From Chondrus crispus (Eukaryota; Rhodophyta; Florideophyceae; Gigartinales; Gigartinaceae), in NCBI RefSeq assembly GCF_000350225.1, contig NW_005178653.1:62001-126000 (forward strand): DNA of 64,000 nt, given 5' to 3'. The number at the start of each line of letters is the position of its first letter. Within the stretch, counting starts at the first letter, position 1. Below, piece by piece: positions 31,812 through 41,397 of this stretch. The notes beneath the pieces were generated by a model, which worked only from the letters and a program-made list of their open reading frames with translations, ran no database searches and was not told where the DNA came from. Position numbers and translations under genes: made by a program.

Positions 31812-32275
31812 GCAATCACGCGATCACGACATTAATTTAACGTCGTTCTGCATCGTTCCTTTCTCAAACGTGTGCTACTTGTAGCTGTAAGCACATTTCC
31901 ACGGCTCTGGAAGGGCAAAGGTTTCAATGGAGGTAATGATGGCACGGCAAAGAGAGTAGATCGGATCTACTAGATCCTGCTTCTGGCTTTCCCACATGTG
32001 CAACCCTGGGTTGCACAAGCAGCGCGTTGATTATCATTTCGAAATGTACGAATATTTGAATGGGGTTTAAATCTTCTAGAATTGCAAGGAACATTACAGG
32101 AAGTTGGAGCACAAGATTAATTTGAAGTCGATTGTTTATTTCTTTAATGAGCATGACCATTTCTTAGGAAACGTAATATAAACACGCAACCACAAGGGAG
32201 CAGAGACCATTTATTGACGTGATTGCGTGATTGCGTGATTGCGTGATTGCGTGATTGCCAATCACGATGAATGGA
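31800..32275. mobile_element. Non-autonomous element with (GATTGCGT)n inverted ends
   Basis: The left end is CAATCACGCAATCACGCG; the right end holds GATTGCGT repeated about five times, the reverse complement. The uninterrupted site is seen in two other repeat copies (14,295-14,325 and 21,685-21,715), where the sequence runs straight from GCATT to CTCAC.CGTGGAATTAC. So about 475 bp were inserted here. The minus ORF inside (31,924-32,160) is unrecognised, and no transposase is seen. It is best described as a MITE-like DNA element; a target duplication is not clear. Confidence 0.65.
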
Positions 32276-32456
32276 ATGGCCCTCACTCGTGGAATTACTC
32301 AATTCGGCACTATTGGTCGAGTACTCTCTGTACTGTACTCCATACCGACACGTGTGCATTACAGTCGCATATCTGTACCTTCGCATTACACATGGACGAC
32401 CTACTGTACACACTAGAGAGTTTTTGAAAACAAAAAATCGCTAAATTGTGGTGGCT

Positions 32457-32461
32457 ATCCG
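32457..32461. repeat. Target site duplication of Copia-2, left
   Basis: ATCCG lies directly before the 5' LTR and again directly after the 3' LTR (37,088-37,092). Five bases is the usual Copia size. Confidence 0.85.
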
Positions 32462-32573
32462 TGACGGACCGCAAGGACAGACTGTCAGCATTACAGTCTG
32501 TCACCAGCGGTACTTAGACCCACGAGACGGCGACGACGAGTAAAGACACCCCCATGAGGATTACGATTCATCA
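32462..32573 (+). repeat. 5' LTR of Copia-2
   Basis: 112 bp starting TGACGGACCGC and ending GATTCATCA. It contains an inner inverted repeat ACAGACTGTCAG / ACAGTCTGT. It matches 36,976-37,087 except at two positions. Confidence 0.92.
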
Positions 32574-32588
32574 GGTTATGGCCCGCTT
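32574..32588 (+). other. Primer binding site of Copia-2
   Basis: GGTTATGGCCCGC directly follows the 5' LTR. It closely resembles the GGTTATGGGCCC site complementary to the initiator tRNA-Met anticodon arm, with one G fewer. The same half-tRNA priming as in Copia-1 is likely. Confidence 0.55.
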
Positions 32589-32809
32589 CGCACCACTACG
32601 ACACACCATCAACTGAACGCAAACTGGATCGCGCTACACGCACTCGCAGCCGTCGAGCGTCTGCAAACAGACCAGCCGGAAAGACAGGCATCAAAACCCG
32701 CCCCCGCCGCCCCGTTTTCGAATCCTCATCAACACCCAACCTCCTGCATCCAGCAACCCTTCTCTACATCCCTCCTCCCAGGCAACAACGATCTCACACG
32801 CTCACCACC

Positions 32810-33970
32810 ATGGACATTAGGGAAATCCCCAAGCTCGACCGATCTAACTATGGACCATGGCTCCTGGCCATAAAATCCGCCGCCTACGCACGAGATGCAA
32901 TCGAACATATCGAGGGCAATCCGCCCACCCCAGACGATGAGCAGGAACAAAAATCCTACCTCCACGCCAAGCACAAACTCTTAGGCAAAATGCTAGCCAC
33001 AATACCAGCAGACATCATCAACCTCCTTCTTATGCCTGACGAGAACCCCACACCACATGACATCCTCGAGAAGCTCAAAGCCCATCTCGACACAACGAAT
33101 GCGAGTGACCACCTGTACCTAAAACAACTAGCGGAGCAGTGTCACATCGAACCCGGCCAATCAATCTATGAATACGTTCAACGCCATGAGACCATCAGGG
33201 CGCAAATGATCGCGGCTCGCTACCCCGACATCGCCAAACAGATCACAACAGTAGACTACATGATCGAAGGCCTCAAACACAACCCAACAACAGTGGACAT
33301 CGGACTCCAGCTCCTGTCACTGCAACCCAAAGACGTGAAGGACTTCGTGCACAACTACAATCGAATCGAAACATACCGTCAAGCCATCCAACCAAGCAAC
33401 CCTTGGCCACAAGCAGCAGCCAGAACACGAACGTACATACCAACCCACGGTCGCCGCCCCCAACCCCGGCAAATACCCCGACCCGCCACAAGACACACAA
33501 ACCCCTGCCGCCATCACATCTCAAAGGGCGTCAGGTACCCGCAACACACGGACAGCGAATGTCGAGACCAAACACATCCGCAGAATCAAAACACAGCACG
33601 TCGGCGACCCGCCGCCAAGGCACGAGCCATCCTCGAACCAGACGACGCGCATTACAGTGAGCTCAACATGGACGACACCGACACCGAACCCGACCACCAC
33701 CAAGACGAGGCGGGTACGTTCATCCTAGACTCGGCAGCGCATCCCACGCACACATCCCGCCCCCTACCCCACATGAAGCTCCTCGCCCATCCCACAAAAT
33801 CCCTCACGGCAACTAACCAACCCACGAAATGCACCCACGCCGGCATCATTCAGACATATACCAATAAGGGATACCCCCAACGCCTCAAAGCAGTACACAG
33901 CCCGAACATTCCATACACACTAGTATCTGTCCACGCTCTAGCATCACTAAAAATGCACGGTCACCTTTGA
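32810..33970 (+). CDS. Copia-2 gag and protease
   Basis: 386 codons. The N-terminal 200 residues are a Copia-type gag (LDRSNYGPWLLAI start, then a long alpha-helical UBN2-like region). The middle is basic and Pro/Arg/His-rich; I see no canonical zinc knuckle, only scattered Cys and His. Near residue 305 FILDSAAH corresponds to the aspartic protease site of Copia (usually LDSGA). In the family gag forms the particle and the protease matures it. The start is the first ATG after the leader, in a good context (CACCATGG). Confidence 0.82.
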   Translation: MDIREIPKLDRSNYGPWLLAIKSAAYARDAIEHIEGNPPTPDDEQEQKSYLHAKHKLLGKMLATIPADIINLLLMPDENPTPHDILEKLKAHLDTTNASDHLYLKQLAEQCHIEPGQSIYEYVQRHETIRAQMIAARYPDIAKQITTVDYMIEGLKHNPTTVDIGLQLLSLQPKDVKDFVHNYNRIETYRQAIQPSNPWPQAAARTRTYIPTHGRRPQPRQIPRPATRHTNPCRHHISKGVRYPQHTDSECRDQTHPQNQNTARRRPAAKARAILEPDDAHYSELNMDDTDTEPDHHQDEAGTFILDSAAHPTHTSRPLPHMKLLAHPTKSLTATNQPTKCTHAGIIQTYTNKGYPQRLKAVHSPNIPYTLVSVHALASLKMHGHL

Positions 33971-34103
33971 CACAAATACGGCACACATCAGGGACAGACA
34001 AAACAAAGTCATCGGCACGGCTCCATGGAATAAATCACTGCACGCCTATGCCTGGTCACCCCGAAAAAGCACCACCCGACACACAGCCAAAAGTGCACGC
34101 ACC

Positions 34104-37031
34104 ATGCCAACACGAGCCAACAACTGCACGACGACCAAGCAACCAACGGCCACAGCACAGGCCACCCCACCCCGATCAGCGACAAAATCAGCACACCTAT
34201 TGCCAAACCGCACACCCACCAAAACCCGATCGCCAAAAATACAACACTTCCACGACCCCAATCCACACACACCCAAACAACTGACAAAAACCACAGCAAC
34301 CGCGTACGAGTGGCACCTCGCCCTCAACCATGCCCCGCCCAAAGCGCTTCAACGCATGGCACAGGAAGGAACCATCGCCAACCTCCCAGCCAGCCTCCAA
34401 GGCGCCCCCCCACCCATCAGCTGTTCCTCATGTGCGCACGCTCGACAATCCCCCCGCCCGCACCCAACCGCACACCACTCCCAACAAATCGCAGAGCAAC
34501 TCAGCTCAGACACATGCGGCCCCATCACACCCCCGTCAACACACGGAAATGCACACATATTCACCTGCATAGACACGGCCAGCAGATACCTTGTCATCTA
34601 CTACATTCGCAAGAGACAAGAAGTGAACGCCATAATACCGCAGTTCTTCCACACGTTGTCCCTACAAAACAAACTCCCCCAAGCGTACAGGACAGACAAC
34701 GCTAAAGAATTCACATCGACGCACGCAAAAAGGACATATCAATCTCACGGCATACAGCACATAACTAACACCCCCCACCAGCCACAAGAAAATTCTATTG
34801 CCGAAAGAATCAACAAAACGCTGTTCACAAGTGCCAGAGCAGCACTTCATCACGCGTCACTTCCACCCCAATTTTGGGAAGACGCAGTACGCGATGTTGT
34901 CTTCAAGTACAACATAATGAGACACAGCGCTACCAAAAAAAGCCCGTGGAGCCTCTGGCACGGCAGACCAGCGCGCATGACACGCATCATCGCCTTCGGG
35001 CAAATCGGAACGGCACCAATTCACGCACACAAAACCAAACTCCAAGCTCGCAGCGAACCCGTCCGATACATGTTCCCAACATCGGAAACGCACATCATGA
35101 CCATCACGATAAACAGTGCGCGATACAGGGTCATCCGAGCGATCGACTTCAAACCATACTCACGACACCGGCACCCCACACACACGTCAACGCACGCATT
35201 CAAAACCAAACTGACAAGACCCAAACCGCCAGCACAAAGCAACAACAAGCACCGATACATACCACCACCACAAACCATCGACCAAACCACACCAGCGCCA
35301 CGCCATGCCCACGCAGCACGGCAGTACCCGGACGCGGCAGAATGGGAGACCGCGCACAACGCTGAATTAGACATGCTGGACCAACAGACCACGATCAAAT
35401 GGATACCGCCATCAGACGTGCCCCCGCACGAAAAACTCATACCCCTCACGATGACGTACAGATACAAACGTACACCAACAGAGAAAATAGCAAAACGAAA
35501 GGCACGCTGTTCCATACGAGGCGACCGCATGCAGCCAGGCAAACACTTCGACCCTAAACAAACGTCCACTTTCATGGCAAAGAAAACGTCAGTGCGCACA
35601 ATCCTAGCAATCGCTGCATCACACAGATGGCCTCTACAGTACATGGACATCACGGCCGCCTACTTACACGAGACACATGACCCCCGCTTCCCCGTCTATG
35701 TGAGACAGCTCCCCCGATTCGACGGCAACCTCAAGCACGGCACCAAAGCGGGACAACTAGTAGGCAACCTATATGGCGGCCGATCCGCCGGCCACCGTTA
35801 CACTGCCGGCCTTCAGAAACATCTCATCAAGCAAGGCTATCAGCAATGCGACAGCGACCCATGCTTATTCACCAAAACACACACAACGGGCACACTGCTG
35901 TTCGCTGTCAGCATGGACGACTTCGTCGTCACCGCTTCAAACCAAGCACTCATCGATAAACTACTCACCGCCCTCAAGCAAAAGTACAACATCAAAAATC
36001 TCGGATTCCCCCATACGTACCTCGGTTGCCAAATAACACGCGACGCACAAGGCAGCATCCACATCTCGCAAGAACAGACCATAAGCACCATACTTGCGAA
36101 ACACAACATGTCGGAATGCAATCCAAAAACAACCCCCGCGCCGCAAAAGCCAAACAAAAACGTAGAGAACCAAACGGCGCCCCTATCCCCCACGCTCGCC
36201 ACCCACTACCGCTCCATTCTAGGAGACCTCCGGTATGTCGTCGACAGCACCCGTTACGACGCGTACCACACCACCAACCAGCTGACGCGACACAGCAAGC
36301 AACTGAGCCAAGCAAATTGGCACGCGCTCAAATGGCTCCTCCGGTATCTCAAGGGCACCAAGAGCAAGGCCATCTCGTATCACGCTCGAGCCCCGATATG
36401 TCTGCGCACATACAGTGACGCAGACTATGCAAATGCCAAAAGCCGCAAGTCGCTCACGGGCATAATACACACTATCGGCCACTCCCCGATAGCCTGGACA
36501 TCGACGCCCCAAGACGTCGTAGCCCTGTCAACCTGCGAGGCTGAATACATAGCAGCCTCGCTCGCCGCCCAGCAGACACTATGGCTTCGTCGGCTGCTTC
36601 GAGACATGAAGCATCCACAACAGCACCCCACGACAGTATTCATCGACAACCAATCGACCATACAAGTCGCGGAAAACTCCGCCCCCACGCGCAGACGGAA
36701 GCTCATCGATGTCAGGCACCACCACCTGCAACATCACATCCAAGGCGCCGCTATCACCGCGCAACACATCCCATCCGCGGGCAACCCAGCAGACCTATTC
36801 ACAAAAGCGCTCGGACCCATCCGCTTTCAAGAAATCTGCAACATCATCCAACCACATGAACCCCGCAGCCCCGACCCGAAAGCGCACCCCGGCACATCCT
36901 TCACGCGCACCCCTCAGCGTCCCCCGGGACTGACGGACCGCAACTCTCTTCATCAGACGCTGACAGGTGCGCGCGTGACCGACCGCAAGGACAGACTGTC
37001 AGCATTACAGTCTGTCACCAGCGGTACTTAG
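34104..37031 (+). CDS. Copia-2 pol: integrase, reverse transcriptase, RNase H
   Basis: 975 codons with domains in Copia order. The integrase zinc-binding region is near residues 70-115 (WHLALNH, CSSCAHA). The catalytic core follows (SDTCGP, YRTDNAKEF, PQENSIAERIN). Reverse transcriptase begins about residue 440 and has the catalytic pair in SMDDFVVTA near residue 610. RNase H follows (YSDADYANA, CEAEYIAAS, FIDNQS). The ORF ends inside the 3' LTR. All expected catalytic residues are recognisable, which with the LTR match points to a young insertion. Confidence 0.88.
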   Translation: MPTRANNCTTTKQPTATAQATPPRSATKSAHLLPNRTPTKTRSPKIQHFHDPNPHTPKQLTKTTATAYEWHLALNHAPPKALQRMAQEGTIANLPASLQGAPPPISCSSCAHARQSPRPHPTAHHSQQIAEQLSSDTCGPITPPSTHGNAHIFTCIDTASRYLVIYYIRKRQEVNAIIPQFFHTLSLQNKLPQAYRTDNAKEFTSTHAKRTYQSHGIQHITNTPHQPQENSIAERINKTLFTSARAALHHASLPPQFWEDAVRDVVFKYNIMRHSATKKSPWSLWHGRPARMTRIIAFGQIGTAPIHAHKTKLQARSEPVRYMFPTSETHIMTITINSARYRVIRAIDFKPYSRHRHPTHTSTHAFKTKLTRPKPPAQSNNKHRYIPPPQTIDQTTPAPRHAHAARQYPDAAEWETAHNAELDMLDQQTTIKWIPPSDVPPHEKLIPLTMTYRYKRTPTEKIAKRKARCSIRGDRMQPGKHFDPKQTSTFMAKKTSVRTILAIAASHRWPLQYMDITAAYLHETHDPRFPVYVRQLPRFDGNLKHGTKAGQLVGNLYGGRSAGHRYTAGLQKHLIKQGYQQCDSDPCLFTKTHTTGTLLFAVSMDDFVVTASNQALIDKLLTALKQKYNIKNLGFPHTYLGCQITRDAQGSIHISQEQTISTILAKHNMSECNPKTTPAPQKPNKNVENQTAPLSPTLATHYRSILGDLRYVVDSTRYDAYHTTNQLTRHSKQLSQANWHALKWLLRYLKGTKSKAISYHARAPICLRTYSDADYANAKSRKSLTGIIHTIGHSPIAWTSTPQDVVALSTCEAEYIAASLAAQQTLWLRRLLRDMKHPQQHPTTVFIDNQSTIQVAENSAPTRRRKLIDVRHHHLQHHIQGAAITAQHIPSAGNPADLFTKALGPIRFQEICNIIQPHEPRSPDPKAHPGTSFTRTPQRPPGLTDRNSLHQTLTGARVTDRKDRLSALQSVTSGT

Positions 37032-37087
37032 ACCCACGAGACGGCGACGACGAGTAAACACACCCCCATGAGGATTACGATTCATCA
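36976..37087 (+). repeat. 3' LTR of Copia-2
   Basis: 112 bp starting TGACCGACCGC and ending GATTCATCA, a near-copy of the 5' LTR. It is followed by the ATCCG target duplication at 37,088-37,092. Confidence 0.92.
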
Positions 37088-37092
37088 ATCCG

Positions 37093-37411
37093 ATCGACCA
37101 TTCTTTGCCACATTTTAGCAAGTTTTGCGCCGACACTTATAAAGAGAAGTGAACACGTGTACTTTACAGAAAAGTGAACACGTGTAACGAGCCGTCCCCT
37201 TTTTTCTTGCTTACACCTAGACTAACGTCTAGGAATTAGCCCAAAATGAGAGGTCCCGGGAGTCACTATGGGATGCATCGCAAACCCGTGAGACCAAGCC
37301 GCTTTCTGCCAATCCTTTGCAATTCGACTCGTGTGATTGGCTGTTATCGAAAGGCAGTGGAATAGCTCGAAACACTGGGTAAAAATTAAGGGCTTAATGC
37401 TGCAATCAGTA
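37093..37411. other. Spacer between Copia-2 and the MULE
   Basis: No gene. AAGTGAACACGTGTA occurs twice in tandem near 37,150-37,190, followed by CTAGACTAACGTCTAG, a short inverted repeat. Confidence 0.4.
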
Positions 37412-37511
37412 GGGGGACAAGGTCAAAATCTTTCGGTGTCAGGGGGGGACACATGATATTGTATCGATACAGTAGGAGACAGGTGCATTTTGTTTCGATA
37501 AAGGGGGGGGG
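37412..37511 (+). repeat. Left terminal inverted repeat of the MULE
   Basis: Starts AGGGGGACAAGGTC and ends TTCGATAAAGGGGGGGG. It is reverse-complementary to 39,848-39,947 with only a few differences. Confidence 0.88.
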
Positions 37512-37748
37512 AATGACCGATTCCCCCCCCCTAAACTGTGTCCGAGACGAGCAGTCACCCCCTTAAAACGAAACTTTTTCCCATGTCCCCCTCCTGTTCG
37601 GAACATGCGAAAAAATTCATTGAAACGGGATGGAAATTCCCCCACCTATTTGACCCAGATTTCCTTTGTCCCCATCCCGTTCGTACTCTTTCAGCTCTCC
37701 CACCGTACGGTTACCAAGGGGAACCAGATATATTTCCGTATTTCAGTT

Positions 37749-38168
37749 ATGCCGCCAAAAAGATTGTTCCCATCTACTTTGCAGCTAGCGCTGCGGCACT
37801 TCAGCACGGTGGAGAGAGATTGTACACTAATTAGCGACGTGTTCTGCGTTGGAACTTCTTTCAAAGCCATTCGACGCAGCTACCACAAACTAGCCGTCAT
37901 GGTCCATCCAGAACACCATGTTGCCCGTGCGAACGGGCTGGAGGCTATGGCGGAACGTGAAGAATGCATGAGGCAGCTGTCAAGGTGCATGGTGGTACTG
38001 TCACGATGTTGGGAAATTGTGAAGAAAGAACACGAATTCCATGAACTTATGCATGGTCCGGCCCCTCAGTTTCATATCCAACCCAATTTGAAGTACACAA
38101 TTTCGCAAACACGTGCCGAGGAATCCCTACATCGTGAAGAACAAGAAAAATGTATCGCGAAGAAATGA
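37749..38168 (+). CDS. J-domain-like protein of the MULE
   Basis: 139 codons from the ATG at 37,749 (the frame is open further upstream). Residues about 35-100 follow the J-domain pattern: FKAIRRSYHKLAVMVHPE matches the helix II plus HPD loop of DnaJ proteins, with Glu for Asp, and the later RCMVVLSRCWEIV to FHELMHG stretch matches helix III and the YDxxG end. The HPD Asp is essential for Hsp70 stimulation in known J proteins, so this copy may bind without stimulating. The ORF overlaps the next one by 19 nt at an A run (CAAGAAAAATG), so the two were probably one protein, now parted by a frameshift, or are joined by slippage. It is unusual for a transposon. Confidence 0.5.
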   Translation: MPPKRLFPSTLQLALRHFSTVERDCTLISDVFCVGTSFKAIRRSYHKLAVMVHPEHHVARANGLEAMAEREECMRQLSRCMVVLSRCWEIVKKEHEFHELMHGPAPQFHIQPNLKYTISQTRAEESLHREEQEKCIAKK

Positions 38169-39310
38169 ACGAGTTCAACCAGCGCGTGCGTAGCGATTCC
38201 ACACCAAGCAATTCTAAGGATGACGTGCCCCGTGATCAGGCAGATGAGCCCTCTTTCCAGTCAGAGGACGAAAATAGGGAAGACGAGGAGATAGATACGC
38301 ACGCTGATGCTGACGTTGACTGTGATAAACAGGCCCAAGAGGATAAAGATATGGCCGAGCGAGCAGAACAGCTTCGCAAGGAGAGGGCAGCGCGGGGTAT
38401 GCCTGCTGACTCTTTCAGTCAACATGGAGGCGACATTTATTCTAGTACTGAAGAGTTGAGCGATGATGAATTGAACTCCTCAAATGGAGAGGCCGAGGAA
38501 GGATTCAACACAGATTTCAATCCGGCAGATTACATAGCCGACTATATAGATGTCGACATTGAAAATCAAGATGACGATGAGAGTGCCACAACACAGGATA
38601 ACAACCATGCCGAAGACTACGATACTGTAAGTAAGAATGAAAGGCGGCGCCAGCAAAAGTACCAGTCCAAGAAGCGATGCTTGGACCGCGCACGGGTTGC
38701 ACTACAGGGAGATAGCGTTGCTGCTCGCACATGGAAGCCGCGCCCGGTGAAGTCGATTTTACCAGTCTTGGGAATGCGTCTCAGCGCTCGCTGGAAATGC
38801 GAGCAACTTGTGAGGGCACAGACAGCTGATTTGGGCGTGCAAAACGGTATCAATATCCACCAAACTCTAGTTAAGGTGGTCATGCGGTGCCGAGTTAAGA
38901 CCTGCCACGCGACGTTCGTGTTCGATCTCCAACCACGGAGTGGTTTTTGGAAACTTAACAAGTACCTCGAACACGCAAACGAGTGTTTCGGACAGGTAGT
39001 GGCGGCCCCTGGAACAAGCCCGACCAACCGGCGGATAAACCACAACGAAGCATGTGCTCCTGCATATACTGCACAGCAGGTAGCGCGTTGCATACTAGAA
39101 GAGGCATCGTGTGAACCTAATATCAACAGCAAGACCATAGCTGCCCTTGTTAAAAGCAAGGGTATCTATCGTCGACAACCACCGTACACGCATTACAGGA
39201 CCATCCGCAAAGAGCTCCTCCGCCATCTCTGTATATCGAGGGCAACTACACCGTGCGTCCGGCGGAGGTTGGCGGGCTGCGGAAGCATGCACGGCACGGG
39301 GCGGAGGTAG
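38150..39310 (+). CDS. MULE transposase N-terminal region, truncated
   Basis: 386 codons. Residues 1-160 are acidic and disordered (many Asp/Glu), followed by a basic stretch near 165-200. Residues about 225-280 hold a zinc-binding module (CRVKTC, then HANEC) of the kind found in MULE and FAR1 transposase N-termini, where it binds DNA. A helical region at about 300-360 (TAQQVARCILEE, SKTIAALVKSKG, THYRTIRKEL) matches the segment before the catalytic core. The core itself is absent: the last 30 residues are Arg- and Gly-rich junk from low-complexity DNA. So the copy cannot transpose by itself. Confidence 0.6.
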   Translation: MYREEMNEFNQRVRSDSTPSNSKDDVPRDQADEPSFQSEDENREDEEIDTHADADVDCDKQAQEDKDMAERAEQLRKERAARGMPADSFSQHGGDIYSSTEELSDDELNSSNGEAEEGFNTDFNPADYIADYIDVDIENQDDDESATTQDNNHAEDYDTVSKNERRRQQKYQSKKRCLDRARVALQGDSVAARTWKPRPVKSILPVLGMRLSARWKCEQLVRAQTADLGVQNGINIHQTLVKVVMRCRVKTCHATFVFDLQPRSGFWKLNKYLEHANECFGQVVAAPGTSPTNRRINHNEACAPAYTAQQVARCILEEASCEPNINSKTIAALVKSKGIYRRQPPYTHYRTIRKELLRHLCISRATTPCVRRRLAGCGSMHGTGRR

Positions 39311-39847
39311 TAGGGTGGACAAGGGCGGGCGAGGGCTGGCGAGGACGGAAATGGAGAGGAGGGGTGTGCGTGGTGCCAAGGTGAGTGCATGCCGGAAGGA
39401 GGGACGCTGATTTCAGGCGTGGCCGGAAACGGGGCGCAGCGGGCAAAGGATGCGGGCAAGATATAGGTAATGGACAAAAACTAGTTTTTGTGCTCCAGCT
39501 GGAGCAGGAAAACCCCGGATCAGAGCGTATCTCCCTCCACATCCCTTTTGAAAAAGTTAAAAGACGAGATGGAAAAAGCAGAGGCATTAAAGCAGAGGCA
39601 TTACCATCTCGCATTTCCCGTCCTAGAAAGCGGTACCAGCGCAGGGCGAACGTCGTAGCATGTTCGATGGTTGCAAGGAGGGGATTGAAGGGCTACTAAA
39701 AGCACCCTTGCGTACATTGCTTACGGTAGCCTAGTCCCCCCCCCCAAATGATCAAGAAATCAGAGTCCCCCTAGCATTGTAACAACTCCGCGAAAAGTGC
39801 GAGTCGGAAATCCAAATTCCCCCTCCTATTTGGGTCGATTTTTTCGT

Positions 39848-39947
39848 CCCCCCCCTTTATCGAAACAAAATGCACCTGCTCCCTACTGTATCGATACAAT
39901 ATCATGTGTCCCCCCCTGACACCGAAAGATTTTGACCTTGTCCCCCT
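39848..39947 (-). repeat. Right terminal inverted repeat of the MULE
   Basis: Reverse complement of 37,412-37,511, including the words TATCGATACAATATCATGTG and CACCGAAAGATTTTGACC. Confidence 0.88.
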
Positions 39948-41397
39948 CCCAATCTCAGAATGACCCAAAATTAAGCTATAAAGCCTCAAAATAAAGCCAT
40001 ACTGTAGTGATCATTAAAAATTAACCCTAGGGATATTGTGAAAGAAAATTGTCAACGTCTCTCTCTTTCATTCTGACCACAACTATCCCTACTCTCTTAT
40101 CAAGATCATGAGAAGCGTTGCCATGCAAGAGCTGGTGTAAAAGATCAAAGTCTTTCACCAGATACGAAAGTGGGTAGTCCAACTGAGTCAGAACTGGACT
40201 TCACTTCTAATGTTGTTCTCAGACGTTATAGAGGCGGGAGTGTTGCTAAAACTGTGTCATTCATCAACATTACATGCCTTCTTCAAAGTTTCCAGGCACA
40301 CACAACAGTTTCAGCGTGATGGGACCCTTACAGTTGATGACCGGTATCCAACATGCTATAGCAAAGAATTCCTCGATTCAGTGGAATGGAGCTTGATTAA
40401 GTCGCATAATCTAGAACGTACTGCGGACTCATCTGCACATGAAATATAGAATATACTTTCATCGCTCGGAAGACACTCTTCACAAATAGAACACGAACAT
40501 CGAGTGAAGCAAACCTCACACTTTCATGGGCATTCACCCTGTCATTAACAAGACTTCGCTACGCGACTTTTCACACTGTCGCTACGCTGTTGTGCACTAT
40601 TCTCGCGTTCGTGCGCATGTCACACACACGAGACCACAAGACGAACAACACTAACATTATATAACAGGTGCAGTCACATGGGCGAAAGAGCAAATAGAAC
40701 AGCAGGGGATATGCGTGTTTTGCTAAAAGCGCGTAAATGTGTGAGCAGGTATTAGACCAGGCTACTATGCTCACATACCACTGATCAACGGACCCGATAT
40801 GGTTCGTGCTGCGGGCGTTCGGGTTCACTTCGAGAACCAGTCACGGGTTTTAGCTCCCGTGGCAAAGAACTTCGACAACAGAGTCCAAGCACTTGGTTTT
40901 CTGCTCCAGGGGAAGACCCTCAGTCTTGGGACGGAAGAATTGGAGAGGGAGCTTGTTGTGCTTGTAGATCGTGTCATATACAAGTGGGGGCTGTAGACGC
41001 TCAGATCTCTTGTGAAACACGCGAACCCCGACTCATACAGTACACATGTAGATGAACAAGCTACGGTATCTGATTGGCCGCGAGCAGTATGATTGAGAAA
41101 GACAATTGGAGGATCAGGGGCGGTGCTCCTTGAGTATACCGCATGATCCGATTTGGTGTCAGTACCACCAGGTCCCTTTCGCTTCACCGCCGCGGGTGCC
41201 ATCCCTAGCATTTCGTCTGACGATTCCCTCATATGCTAGGAGAACAAAAAACAGCGAACTAAAAAACCACCAGCTAACAGCGAACGAAAAAGGCCTTTTC
41301 CCAGCCAAGTGACGTCCCCTTCAGATAACGTTCTACAGGGCTACATCCGCAGACCTCTATTTGCGCCTGTATCCCACATTGCGTAGGCATGCTCTGG
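39948..41397. other. Intergenic DNA
   Basis: No supported gene. ORFs 40,799-40,996 (plus) and 40,825-41,232 (minus) cover the same DNA and have no recognisable domain. Confidence 0.4.

Larger units (their letters stand above)
32462..37087 (+). mobile_element. Ty1/Copia retrotransposon, young (Copia-2)
   Basis: LTR element on the plus strand: 5' LTR 32,462-32,573, primer site, gag-protease ORF 32,810-33,970, pol ORF 34,104-37,031, 3' LTR 36,976-37,087. It is flanked by ATCCG on both sides. The LTRs are only 112 bp and differ at two positions, so the insertion is recent. The coding strand is markedly rich in A and C. The element looks nearly whole, with about one or two breaks. Confidence 0.92.
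37412..39947 (+). mobile_element. Mutator-like (MULE) DNA transposon, deletion derivative
   Basis: Long inverted ends (37,412-37,511 and 39,848-39,947) enclose two overlapping plus-strand ORFs: a J-domain-like region and a MULE-type N-terminus with a zinc site. No catalytic DDE domain follows; from about 39,240 the interior becomes G-rich low-complexity DNA. Long inverted ends are typical of MULEs. The TIR match weakens outward, so the exact outer ends and the 9-11-bp target duplication could not be fixed. Confidence 0.72.

Noticed and set aside
31800-32265. CRISPR-like array from repeated CAATCACG / GATTGCGT units
   Set aside because: The units are 8 bp with no spacers and sit as inverted ends of an insertion.
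33273-35653. Long minus-strand ORFs opposite the Copia-2 genes
   Set aside because: The strong A/C bias of Copia-2 removes stop codons on the other strand; these are shadows.
39095-39614. Minus-strand ORFs over the MULE 3' region
   Set aside because: They overlap the supported plus-strand ORF and G-rich low-complexity DNA; no domain is seen.
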